Part shown: one piece after another, positions 43,919 to 52,480 of the stretch | Position numbering within the stretch: position 1 is the stretch's first letter | Layout: each line of letters begins with the position of its first letter | Assembly (NCBI GenBank): GCA_964342485.1 | Contig: CAYFFO010000009.1 | Span: forward strand, 1 to 58,703 | Source: CAYFFO01 sp964342485 | Lineage (GTDB): Bacteria > Chloroflexota > Dehalococcoidia > Lucifugimonadales > CAJWER01 | DNA length: 58,703 bases | Direction: 5' to 3' | Program-made: the position numbers and the translations under genes | The notes under the pieces: model-generated | Database searches by the model: none | Seen by the model: only the letters and a program-made list of their open reading frames with translations | What the model was told of the DNA's origin: nothing

Positions 43919-44773
43919 ATGAAAATCGGAGCTCACGTATCTACATCAGGTGGCGTCGATAAAGCAATAGATCGAGCGGAAGAAATAGGTGCCGAAGCTG
44001 TCCAAATATTTGCTTCATCTCCAAGGACGTGGCGCTTTCGGTTCCCCCAAGAAGAGGAGGTTATTTTATTCCGTGAGAAGTCTGAACAAAAAAATATACA
44101 ACCATCATTCATACATTGTAGTTACTTGGTAAATGTAGGTGGAAATCCCGACCATATCAGTAAATCGATAGAAACTCTCTCTAATACTATTAATGTGGGG
44201 TCTCAATTAGGAGTTCGTGGAGTAATATTTCATGGAGGCTCCCATAAAGGGTCAGGTTTTGATGCTATATTTGAACAAGCTATCTCTGCTCTCAAAATAG
44301 TTCTGGAACAAACACCGGATGATACAATGTTGATCATTGAAAACAGTGCTGGAATGGGATCTCATATCGGCTCATCTTTTGCAGAAATAGGGAAGATTGT
44401 AGATGCGTTAAGTAACGATAGGGTAGGGGTCTGTTTAGATACCCAACACTGTATAGCGGCAGGCTATAATTTAGCAGAAAAAGATCTAATCGATGATGTA
44501 ATTAACGAGTTCAATGATGAAATCGGACTAGATAAACTTGTGGCTGTTCACGCCAATGATTCAAAAACAGCTTTTGGCTCAGGGGTTGATCGGCATGAAA
44601 ATATTGGTGAAGGCAACATAGGTTTAAAAGGTTTTGAAACGATCATGGAGCACATTGCATTCCGAGAGATCCCATTTTTGCTCGAGGTACCTGGTTTTGG
44701 TGAAGATTCTAAAGGTCCAGACAAAGAAAACGTTGATCGTCTCAAAAAGATTAGAACGGAAGTGGGTTTGTAG
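43919..44773 (+). CDS. nfo: Endonuclease IV (AP endonuclease)
   Basis: The 284-residue protein begins MKIGAHVSTSGGVDKAIDRA and carries VQIFASSPRTW, FHGGSHKGSG, LIIENSAGMGSHIG, VCLDTQHCIAAGYN, VHANDSKTAFGSGVDRHENIG and FLLEVPGFG, which include the metal ligands of the trinuclear zinc site. It cleaves abasic sites and oxidised 3' ends in base-excision repair. Its length is typical. It is followed 94 bp later by the ferritin-VIT1 fusion gene on the same strand. Confidence 0.95.
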   Translation: MKIGAHVSTSGGVDKAIDRAEEIGAEAVQIFASSPRTWRFRFPQEEEVILFREKSEQKNIQPSFIHCSYLVNVGGNPDHISKSIETLSNTINVGSQLGVRGVIFHGGSHKGSGFDAIFEQAISALKIVLEQTPDDTMLIIENSAGMGSHIGSSFAEIGKIVDALSNDRVGVCLDTQHCIAAGYNLAEKDLIDDVINEFNDEIGLDKLVAVHANDSKTAFGSGVDRHENIGEGNIGLKGFETIMEHIAFREIPFLLEVPGFGEDSKGPDKENVDRLKKIRTEVGL

Positions 44774-44866
44774 TTAAAGATCATTAAACCACATTAATAA
44801 TTTCTATTGAGATATTCAATCAATAACTTAATTCCATAAGAAGATACTACGGTAATAGGTGTAACA

Positions 44867-45961
44867 GTGGAAAAGGCGAAATCTAAATACAAGGAATACT
44901 TGAATGCAGAACTTGAAGCTGCAGCAATGTACGAAGCTTTGGCATCTATAGAAAAAGTCCCGGAAAGGGCACAGATATTTAGGGAACTGGTTAAATCTGA
45001 GATGAAACATGCTAGAAGATGGGCAGATAAACTTGGAATTGATCCTGGCACAATTAAACCTAGATCTCTTGGTCCAAAAAACTGTATTTTACATATAGGT
45101 GCGAGACTGTTTGGTACCAACCGAGTATTACCTATTCTCTTACATCTTGAAGCAAAAGAAACAGATGCGTACCTGATAGATCCAGAAGCCCGTGATCTTG
45201 TCATGGAAGAGAGGCAACATTCAAAAACGTTGAGTGAATTGTCTGGATCGAAGGAACGTGGTCATGTTTCTGGCCTAGCTACCTTTATAGGTAATAGTGG
45301 TGGTCTTAGGGCAGCTGTACTAGGTATGAATGACGGTTTGGTTTCCAATTTCAGTTTAGTTATGGGTGTGGCTGGAGGAACCGGGAATCATGACTTTATA
45401 TTAATTGCTGGTATAGCAGGCCTTTTGGCTGGTGCATTTTCCATGGCTGCTGGTGAATATGTCTCAATGCGATCTCAGCGTGATGTTTACGAATATGAAA
45501 TTCTCAAAGAAGAAATTGAACTTCGGGAATGGCCAGATGAAGAAAAGGAAGAATTAATACTGATTTATCAGGCAAAGGGCTTGTCCAGGGATGAAGCAGA
45601 GCAAATATCGGAACGGGTAATGAGTAACCATGAAGTAGCTCTGGATACCATGGCCAGAGAAGAATTGGGTCTTGACCCATCATCCCTAGGATCACCATGG
45701 TTGGCTTCGGCAAGCTCGTTTTTATCTTTTGTCTGTGGAGCCTCTATACCAATTGCACCATTTATTTTTGGGATAGGTTCTACAGCACTGATATTTAGTT
45801 CTGTGTTGAGTGGATCAGCCCTTGTGTTTGTTGGTGGTTTCCTCTCAAGTTTATCGGGTAAAAGTGTTGTCAAAGGGGGCATTCGGATGTTGTTCGCCGG
45901 TGGTTTGGCAGCTACGGTGACTTACTCGGTTGGTAGTTTGATTGGAGTGGCAATTAATTAA
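44867..45961 (+). CDS. Ferritin-like/VIT1 fusion iron transporter (MbfA-like)
   Basis: The 364-residue protein has an N-terminal rubrerythrin-like four-helix domain with di-iron type ligands (NAELEAAAMYEAL, VKSEMKHARRWADKL, LLHLEAKETDAYL, MEERQHSKTLSEL). It is fused to a VIT1/CCC1-type membrane domain (LRAAVLGMNDGLVSNFSLVMG, FSMAAGEYVSMRSQRD, and C-terminal helices). This is the architecture of MbfA/EVIT proteins, which oxidise ferrous iron and move it across the membrane. The GTG start has AGGTG 6 nt upstream. Following nfo, it suggests iron and oxidative-stress management. Confidence 0.9.
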   Translation: MEKAKSKYKEYLNAELEAAAMYEALASIEKVPERAQIFRELVKSEMKHARRWADKLGIDPGTIKPRSLGPKNCILHIGARLFGTNRVLPILLHLEAKETDAYLIDPEARDLVMEERQHSKTLSELSGSKERGHVSGLATFIGNSGGLRAAVLGMNDGLVSNFSLVMGVAGGTGNHDFILIAGIAGLLAGAFSMAAGEYVSMRSQRDVYEYEILKEEIELREWPDEEKEELILIYQAKGLSRDEAEQISERVMSNHEVALDTMAREELGLDPSSLGSPWLASASSFLSFVCGASIPIAPFIFGIGSTALIFSSVLSGSALVFVGGFLSSLSGKSVVKGGIRMLFAGGLAATVTYSVGSLIGVAIN

Positions 45962-45995
45962 TTTACTTCAATAATCACTCAGGTGATACGGGTAG

Positions 45996-46730
45996 ATGAA
46001 AAGTTCTTTTGAGATTTTTAAGTTTGCTGGAATCAGGGTATTTGTCCATTACTCTATAGGTTTTGCGTTGATTTTTTTCCCATTGATTGTAGGGTTGCAG
46101 TTTTTGCCATCACGTTATCCTGATTGGGAAATGAAATTGTACTTGATCGTAAGTTTGATATCAGTGTTGTTAATGTTTGTGTCGGTACTAATACACGAAA
46201 TGTCCCATTGCATTGTAGCGTCATTAAGGGGACTCAAAGTAAAGAGGATCACATTATTTGTATTAGGAGGAATGAGTTTTATCAAAGATGGGACTAGTAC
46301 TGCTTACGATGAAATTTTGATTTGTATAAGCGGTCCTGCAATTAGCCTTGTCCTGAGTTTTGTGTTTTGGATCTTGTTAAATCTCTCTGCTATTCCTGGG
46401 CATTTAGATTTTGTTGAAGCGATCCTTTATTATATGGCGATACTTAATCTTGTTCTGTTTTTATTTAATATGGTTCCGGCACTCCCTTTAGACGGAGGAA
46501 GGATTATCAGAGCAACTATTTGGTTAATCACAGGTAATTACACAAGAGCTACATTTTGGTCGGCGATGTCGGGATACTTAGTTGGTATTGCTTTGATTGG
46601 ATTAGGATCTTTCTATTTATTTTTAAACGGTATGATATCGGGTTTGTGGTATGGATTGTTGGGTATATTTATTTTGTATGCGGCCCGACAAACAATAAAA
46701 CATGATCACGTCAATTCACATGATACCTGA
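45996..46730 (+). CDS. Site-2 protease family (M50) membrane metalloprotease
   Basis: The 244-residue protein has the zinc motif HEMSH (67-71) in a membrane helix, and the second motif ALPLDGGR (162-169), whose Asp completes the zinc site. Five or six membrane helices are visible. There is no PDZ or CBS domain, so it is a minimal S2P of the SpoIVFB/Rip3-like branch. S2P enzymes release membrane-anchored regulators or clear signal peptides. It follows the ferritin-VIT1 gene by 34 bp and may be co-transcribed. The substrate is unknown. Confidence 0.9.
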   Translation: MKSSFEIFKFAGIRVFVHYSIGFALIFFPLIVGLQFLPSRYPDWEMKLYLIVSLISVLLMFVSVLIHEMSHCIVASLRGLKVKRITLFVLGGMSFIKDGTSTAYDEILICISGPAISLVLSFVFWILLNLSAIPGHLDFVEAILYYMAILNLVLFLFNMVPALPLDGGRIIRATIWLITGNYTRATFWSAMSGYLVGIALIGLGSFYLFLNGMISGLWYGLLGIFILYAARQTIKHDHVNSHDT

Positions 46731-46786
46731 TACGATCATTTGTTTATCGAACAGTAATTAATATTTTGGTATAGGAGTTTTAGATA

Positions 46787-47692
46787 ATGTACCGGCAAGT
46801 GAAAGTCTCAGCAATATCCATTAAACCGAAAAAATGGGATAAAGAACATAATTACAACCTGGTTGAATCCTATTTCAGGCTAGCTGCGTCTGAAAATCCT
46901 GACCTTATATTAACTACAGAAGGTGTGTTGGAAGGATACGGCATCATGGAAGTTCTTGAAGGCAGACAATCACCGGATAAACTATTTGATATTGCGGAAC
47001 CAATCGACGGGCCTTACATAAACAGATTTCGGGAATTGGCAATTGAATTAAAAACGTGTTTGTGTTTCGGTTTTGCAGAAATCATAAGTAATAACCTCTA
47101 CAATACTGCGGTTTTTATTGATAAAGACGGTCTTATAAGAGGTAAATATCACAAAACTCAGTTTGCAGAAGGAACCATTCCTACATGCAATTTTAACAGG
47201 GTTGGGAACGCTCTTAGAGCTTTTGACACACCAATGGGACGGATGGGTTTTATTATTTGTAACGATAGATGGAACCCCATGATTACCAGAGCGTTGGTTT
47301 TGGATGGAGCCCAGGTTATTTTAATACCGTCTTGGGGATCTAAATCCAAAGAACAAAATAGAACAGTGTTAGCCAGGGCCAGAGAAAATGGAGTACCAAT
47401 AGTAGAAGCAAACGTAGGTATGAATCTGATAATCAGTAAGGGCGAAATTGTGGCCTATGATTGGGGTAATAATAAGATTACTACTGGAATAATCGATGTA
47501 CCTGCACCTGTGTCTGTTTATAATGCTCGGAAGTATGAGAGAGAATATTTAAAGTTACAGCATCCGGAAATGGGGAAACGTTTCCAGAGAACTATGAAAA
47601 GAATAAAAGAAGATTCTATATTCAATAAAAATGAAAACTGTCCTTGTGGTAATGGAAAAAAGTTTGCAAACTGTCATTATCAAAGTCGTTAG
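46787..47692 (+). CDS. Carbon-nitrogen hydrolase with C-terminal SEC-C zinc motif
   Basis: The 301-residue protein has a nitrilase-superfamily domain with the catalytic glutamate (LTTEGVLEGYG), lysine (KYHKTQFAEG) and cysteine (GFIICNDRWNP), all kept. After a basic linker it ends with a SEC-C motif (ENCPCGNGKKFANCH), usually a zinc-binding, protein- or nucleic-acid-contacting tail as in SecA. The combination is unusual. The enzyme probably hydrolyses an amide or carbamoyl compound; the tail may target it to a partner. AGGAG lies about 10 nt before the ATG. Confidence 0.88.
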   Translation: MYRQVKVSAISIKPKKWDKEHNYNLVESYFRLAASENPDLILTTEGVLEGYGIMEVLEGRQSPDKLFDIAEPIDGPYINRFRELAIELKTCLCFGFAEIISNNLYNTAVFIDKDGLIRGKYHKTQFAEGTIPTCNFNRVGNALRAFDTPMGRMGFIICNDRWNPMITRALVLDGAQVILIPSWGSKSKEQNRTVLARARENGVPIVEANVGMNLIISKGEIVAYDWGNNKITTGIIDVPAPVSVYNARKYEREYLKLQHPEMGKRFQRTMKRIKEDSIFNKNENCPCGNGKKFANCHYQSR

Positions 47693-47751
47693 GTGGATAT
47701 ATAGATCGGAAGAATAGTTAAAAACATATTTGTATTTATAGAGGGAATGAA

Positions 47752-48231
47752 ATGGACAACTTATTTTCTATGGCTGAATCTGTCGGATTGAAATTAACAG
47801 ACTTAGGGCACACCATCGGGGTTACCGAATCCTCTGCAGGTGGGTTTATATCTGCTGCATTATTGTCCGTACCTGGTGCGTCAAAATATTTTGTTGGTGG
47901 TTCTGTCATTTATACAAGGTTGTCCCAAAACCAGTTCCTCCGAATCGGTGATGATGTAATGACTGGTATAAGGGCTAGTACTAAAGAGTACGCCCTGTTG
48001 AATGCCCGAAAAGTGAGAAAATTGCTTGGAACAACTTGGGGTCTAAGTGAGACAGGAGCCAGTGGGCCAAGTGGCAATCGATATGGTGATCAAGCAGGAC
48101 ATTCTTGGATAGCTGTTACTGGACCAACGGAAATTTCTATAAACATTGCGACCAATAATTCTGACAGGAAAGAAAATATGCGTGTTTTTGCTGAATCAGC
48201 AATCGAACTATTGGAACAGTCTTTGTCATGA
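47752..48231 (+). CDS. CinA C-terminal-domain protein (PncC-like), divergent
   Basis: The 159-residue protein resembles the nicotinamide-mononucleotide deamidase domain: GVTESSAGGFISAALLSVPGASKYFVGG, then SETGASGPSGNRYGDQAGHSWIAVTGP. The typical ESCTGG and GIAGPGGG loops appear as ESSAGG and GASGPSGN, so activity may be altered. Canonical PncC recycles NMN released by DNA ligase. It is stand-alone without the N-terminal CinA domain. GAGG precedes the ATG. I am fairly sure of the family, less of the reaction. Confidence 0.82.
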   Translation: MDNLFSMAESVGLKLTDLGHTIGVTESSAGGFISAALLSVPGASKYFVGGSVIYTRLSQNQFLRIGDDVMTGIRASTKEYALLNARKVRKLLGTTWGLSETGASGPSGNRYGDQAGHSWIAVTGPTEISINIATNNSDRKENMRVFAESAIELLEQSLS

Positions 48232-48358
48232 AATCTTTGAAGAATATTGGAATTAACATTAGTTGGAAATATTCCATATATAATGCTAAATGCAAATCAA
48301 ATCTGACATGAATAATATACTTATGTACAAAATCGATACTGAAAGGTAGTTTAGAGTT

Positions 48359-49042
48359 GTGAAAATTGAAAATTTTATTACCCCGCCTGCAACAATGCCA
48401 AATGGATTACAGGCAACCGTGGACGGGTTGTGGGTGTGTGATCAAGCTACGGATGATCTATATCTGCTTGATGAAAATTTGAATATTTTAAAAACTTTGA
48501 ATACAACAGCAGAAAATTCTTCTGGATTAACCGTTGGAGATGGATCACTGTGGATCGCTTCAAATGGTCAATCGAAGTCTCGGTACCGAAGAGTCACAGA
48601 TACCAACTTTTCTGGAGTTATCCGATGTGATTATGAAACGGGTGTTGAGATCTCCCGATTCCCTACTCCTGACGGTGGTGGAATTCATGGGTTGGAATGG
48701 GTAGATGGTTTGTTATGGATTACAGCTTTCAATCCAAAAGCTATTGTCCTCGTAAACCCAAAAAATGGATCGGTCATCAAAAAAGTTGAAGTTCCATGGG
48801 AAAGATTACATGGTTTGGCATGGGTTGGAGATGGAATGTGGTGTGCACATACATCAGATAAAGTTATAGTCAAATATGACATCGATACTGGAGAGGCAAT
48901 TGATAAAATAATTTATAACAACACTGATCCTGCACCGCACGGGTTGACATTCTGGAATGGCAATCTTTGGAGTTGCGATGCGAATTGGCCAGAACCTATA
49001 CATCCTCAAGGCCCTAGTATCAGTATGATACTTCAATGTTAG
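48359..49042 (+). CDS. Beta-propeller protein (SMP-30/Vgb-like)
   Basis: The 227-residue protein is made of repeated blades: ATVDGLWVCDQATDDLYLLD, GDGSLWIASNG, GLEWVDGLLWITAF, GLAWVGDGMWCAHTSD and GLTFWNGNLWSCDANW. This W-rich repeat is typical of NHL/SMP-30/Vgb-type propellers. It is short for a full six-bladed enzyme and shows no clear metal-site set, so it may be a binding protein. The start is GTG. It lies 30 bp before the two-domain GH88/105-like gene and is probably co-transcribed with it. Confidence 0.75.
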   Translation: MKIENFITPPATMPNGLQATVDGLWVCDQATDDLYLLDENLNILKTLNTTAENSSGLTVGDGSLWIASNGQSKSRYRRVTDTNFSGVIRCDYETGVEISRFPTPDGGGIHGLEWVDGLLWITAFNPKAIVLVNPKNGSVIKKVEVPWERLHGLAWVGDGMWCAHTSDKVIVKYDIDTGEAIDKIIYNNTDPAPHGLTFWNGNLWSCDANWPEPIHPQGPSISMILQC

Positions 49043-49072
49043 TAATGGTTTATTGAAATACAGGACAAATCA

Positions 49073-50764
49073 GTGGATTTAGCTAATTTATCTTCAACTC
49101 TTGATGAATTTGTTGAAAAGAGTAATGGTCTCTGGCAAAAATCAGCTTTTGGTGTGACCAGAGCAGAGCGGCAGATCTTTGTAATTTTGGACCATCAAGC
49201 ATATTCTCAAAACAAATTAAAACATAAAATCCTCTTAGTTAGTGGTTTAACGGGTTCAAGCGGAGATGTAGGATTGACATTTGATGCTTTGGACAGATTT
49301 CGATCGCTAGATCCCGAATTAATAGATGACATTTCTTTGTCAGCAATACCTTGTGTAAATCCAGGTGGTCTGACACTAAACAGTAGTCCGTCAAATGGTT
49401 CTGGAGGTTTTGCAAATACAGGTTATCCACCAAAATCTGGTTTTTTCGATGATAAATATAGTCCTGAATCGCGATATTTGTGGAGATTCACCTGCTATCT
49501 AGCGCCAGATATAGTAATAGAATTGGTTGAAGGCAGTAAAGTAGAATGGAAGGGTAATATTATTGGCCTAGAACTTTTACCCTCATTGGTCAAAAATCGA
49601 GTCAAAGAACAAGATTCTTTCGTTGCCAGTCTGGGAGAAATTACACCAGAAAGCCCTGGTACTATTCCTGCATTGCGTCTGACCACTTCGAAAGAGATGT
49701 TGAATAGTGCTCTTTCCGATCTGTTCTCCATTATTCGTAAAAACGATCCTATACCTTCATCGGCTTCGAAAAATCTTGATAAAAGAAGCTCAAGATCTAT
49801 TCTGCAGGTAGGAAAAGACCTTTCTAAGACAAATGGTAGAACATTGAACCCCTTAATTTATACTCAAGGAGTTGCCGTCAGTGGTCGTTTACGTCTCGCA
49901 GAAATTGACAGTTCTATTCTCAGAGAAATAGAAGATATAAAGAGTTTGGTCACCCCGGTTCTTGAAAGTCCTATTGAGATGCTAGGTTCTTGTCCGGAAG
50001 CCCCGGAACTTGCAGCTGTTGTTTGGACTGAAGAGATGAAATCTCTTTATGGAGACTCTGAATATGACGAACTGGCAGTGATAGCAGCCAATTATATTAA
50101 TCAAAAAGGTAAATGTATTCCACCAGGTCCACTTAACCCGAATTACATAGTCGAAGACTTCTTTTTTGCAAGTGCTGTTCTCGGAAGGGCTTATCAGGCC
50201 ACTCAAGATATCAAGTATATAGATATATTGGTTCAATTTTTGCTTGATTCAAATATACAAGAACCTTCTGGTTTGTTTCCACATAGTAGGTATGGAAAAC
50301 TCCATTGGGGTAGAGGTAATGGTTTTGCAGCTATGGGTTTGGCAGAAACTTTGACTTATATTCCAGATATTCATCCTAAAAGAGGTTTAATCAAGGAAAT
50401 GGCTACCAGGCAACTAGAAAGTCTAAAATATTTTCAAAAGCCATCTGGGATGTATTCACAAGTTATCGATTTTGAAGGCTCCTATGAAGAATTAACTGCG
50501 ACGTGTATGATTGGATATTCTGCAGCTAGAGGTATTAATAGGCGATGGTTAGACAGGTCATTTGATAGTTTGGTTGAAAGGGCCTGGTATGCAGTATCGA
50601 GACGAATAGATTTTAACGGAAATGTAGTGGATGGATGTACAGGTACAGGTGTAATGGATAACCTGAGAAGTTATTTGGATAGACCTGCAAATTCTGGACA
50701 TGACGATCGGACGGGAAGTTTAGCACTGTGGTTTACTTCAGAGATGGCTTATTTCAGTAAGTGA
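49073..50764 (+). CDS. Two-domain protein: M14-like N-terminus with GH88/GH105-like C-terminus
   Basis: In this 563-residue protein, residues about 1-230 resemble the M14 carboxypeptidase/DUF2817-like fold (KHKILLVSGLTGSSGDVGLT, IPCVNPGG), but the HxxE zinc motif is missing. Residues about 300-563 resemble unsaturated-glycuronyl/rhamnogalacturonyl hydrolases (YNxxDFFFAS-type start, LHWGRGNGFAAMGLAETL, SGMYSQVIDFEGSYEELTATCMIGY). The combined architecture is unfamiliar to me. The GTG start has AGGA 7 nt upstream. The stop lies 5 bp from the end of the convergent amidohydrolase gene. A role in glycan or uronate breakdown is inferred. Confidence 0.7.
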   Translation: MDLANLSSTLDEFVEKSNGLWQKSAFGVTRAERQIFVILDHQAYSQNKLKHKILLVSGLTGSSGDVGLTFDALDRFRSLDPELIDDISLSAIPCVNPGGLTLNSSPSNGSGGFANTGYPPKSGFFDDKYSPESRYLWRFTCYLAPDIVIELVEGSKVEWKGNIIGLELLPSLVKNRVKEQDSFVASLGEITPESPGTIPALRLTTSKEMLNSALSDLFSIIRKNDPIPSSASKNLDKRSSRSILQVGKDLSKTNGRTLNPLIYTQGVAVSGRLRLAEIDSSILREIEDIKSLVTPVLESPIEMLGSCPEAPELAAVVWTEEMKSLYGDSEYDELAVIAANYINQKGKCIPPGPLNPNYIVEDFFFASAVLGRAYQATQDIKYIDILVQFLLDSNIQEPSGLFPHSRYGKLHWGRGNGFAAMGLAETLTYIPDIHPKRGLIKEMATRQLESLKYFQKPSGMYSQVIDFEGSYEELTATCMIGYSAARGINRRWLDRSFDSLVERAWYAVSRRIDFNGNVVDGCTGTGVMDNLRSYLDRPANSGHDDRTGSLALWFTSEMAYFSK

Positions 50765-50768
50765 ACTG

Positions 50769-52025
50769 TCATATTGTTTTTCTATCTATCCGGACACCAT
50801 CTTTAAATACATCAACAACTTCTTTTAGAAAGGAAATATTGGTTGTTAAATCCCCATTTACTACCAATAAATCAGCAATTTTTCCAGCTTCAATTGTCCC
50901 TACTTTATCATCAACCATGCATGACCTTGCTGCATCTTTTGTAGAAGCAACTATAGCTTGCATAGGACTCATGCCAGCATCCACATGCGCATCAATCTCG
51001 AAAAAAAATTGACCCATCTTATATGGGCCCCATGCCGAATCGGAACCACATACAATACTCGTTCCCTGAGATCGCATTTTTGAACAAATCTCTTGGTCTT
51101 GTTCCCTTGAAATCTTTAGATCATTCATCAATAGAGTTTCTTCAGTGGAGAGTCCATATTTTTCCTGTTTGTCGACTAATGTTTTGAATCTGTAATTAGC
51201 TCCACCCATATTGTAATTAACGAAAACACCTTGATTTACAATTCGTTCTGTGATGTCGGGCCTGTAGTGTTTCTTACCATCTGGTTCTATATGACGTCCG
51301 TGGATGATGGTGTCGATTCCAGCATCAAGACAATTTATCATTGCTTGTGAATTTACACAGTGGGCAGCAGTATGTTTACCAAATTTATGCGCTTCCTCAG
51401 TTATAGAACTCAATTCATCAGTGGTAAAAGAAGGTCTTTCTTGGATAGATGTTCTGGTACTACCTCCACTGGCAGTAATTTTAATAAAGTCAGCGCCTTC
51501 TTTGACTAATTGACGGGTTATTGCTCTACATTCGTCTTTTCCAGTGGCTTCAATACCAAAGTAACTCAAATGCCCACCAATTATTGCGGCCGGTCTCCCT
51601 GTTAATACTAATCTAGGCCCTGTCGTCATACCCATTTCCATGGATCTTCTTAGTTCGAAGGTAGTCCTGTTTTTAGCTCCGCAATCTCTAACGGTCGTAA
51701 CCCCTGTATGGAGATGTGCTGTTGCATTTTTAGCTGCCTGTAGTGTCAATATTTCATCCGGCAGCTTGGTTAATTCGTCTCCTGCTCTGCCATCTCCTAA
51801 TCCAATAAGATGTACATGACTATCGATCAACCCTGGTAAAACTGTGTAACTACTATAATCGAGGGTCCTATATTTGAGTCCTTGAGGTATTTCTACAGTT
51901 GTAGGTGGACCAGAGTAACGAATTAATTCATTTTCAAGTAGAACTACGCCGTTTTCTATTGGCGTACCACCGTTACCGTCGATAAGTTTACCGGCTTTGA
52001 TAAGAGTAAAGTTTGACAGAGACAT
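50769..52025 (-). CDS. Amidohydrolase-family metal-dependent hydrolase
   Basis: The 418-residue protein of the imidazolonepropionase/prolidase-like branch has VLPGLIDSHVHLIG (HxH metal motif), the likely carboxylated lysine in DFIKITASGG, metal histidines in HTAAHCVNSQ and IIHGRHIEPDG, and the metal aspartate in IVCGSDSAWGPY, ending with KVGTIEAGKIADLLVVNGD. It hydrolyses a cyclic amide, a dipeptide or a similar substrate; which one is unknown. The ATG at 52025 is taken rather than the adjacent TTG at 52028. It is convergent with the preceding gene. Confidence 0.9.
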   Translation of the reverse strand: MSLSNFTLIKAGKLIDGNGGTPIENGVVLLENELIRYSGPPTTVEIPQGLKYRTLDYSSYTVLPGLIDSHVHLIGLGDGRAGDELTKLPDEILTLQAAKNATAHLHTGVTTVRDCGAKNRTTFELRRSMEMGMTTGPRLVLTGRPAAIIGGHLSYFGIEATGKDECRAITRQLVKEGADFIKITASGGSTRTSIQERPSFTTDELSSITEEAHKFGKHTAAHCVNSQAMINCLDAGIDTIIHGRHIEPDGKKHYRPDITERIVNQGVFVNYNMGGANYRFKTLVDKQEKYGLSTEETLLMNDLKISREQDQEICSKMRSQGTSIVCGSDSAWGPYKMGQFFFEIDAHVDAGMSPMQAIVASTKDAARSCMVDDKVGTIEAGKIADLLVVNGDLTTNISFLKEVVDVFKDGVRIDRKTI

Positions 52026-52070
52026 CAATTAATTGTTTATACCTCTTTCGCATGTAAAAAAAATTAATTT

Positions 52071-52424
52071 CTATATAGCTGAATCTCCCCGTTCTCCTGT
52101 ACGGACTCTTATGACGTCCTCCACTTGTGAAATTATGATTTTACCGTCACCAATTTGGCCGCCTTCTGGACTTCTAGCTGCACCAAGGATAGTTTCAATG
52201 ATGGTTTCTTTCATTTCATCTGGTACTACTGTAACGAGTAGCGTTTTCGAAAGTGCGGACCTATTTACGGTCTGTCCACCTCTACCTGTGAATATTTCAA
52301 CACCTTGCTGCTGACCTTGCCCAGTTACATTCTGATAATGAAACCCTGCACAACCTACTTCTACAAGAGAGTTTGTAACTTCATTAATTCTTTCCGGCCG
52401 AATTATCGCTTCAATCTTAATCAT
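52071..52424 (-). CDS. glnB: PII nitrogen-regulatory protein
   Basis: The 117-residue PII protein has MIKIEAIIRPERINEVTNSL, the B-loop/ATP segment GDGKIIISQVEDVIRVRTGE and the usual C-terminus. The T-loop reads GVEIFTGRGGQTVNRSALSK, so the tyrosine uridylylated in enteric GlnB/GlnK is absent. It senses 2-oxoglutarate and ATP/ADP and, given the upstream amtB, should gate the ammonium channel. The ATG at 52424 has GAGGTGA just upstream. The order amtB-glnB is the reverse of the common glnK-amtB. Confidence 0.93.
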   Translation of the reverse strand: MIKIEAIIRPERINEVTNSLVEVGCAGFHYQNVTGQGQQQGVEIFTGRGGQTVNRSALSKTLLVTVVPDEMKETIIETILGAARSPEGGQIGDGKIIISQVEDVIRVRTGERGDSAI

Positions 52425-52480
52425 CAATTCACCTCGGTTGTGTAATAATATTTGAGATGTTTTGCCAAGTAGATATGTTT

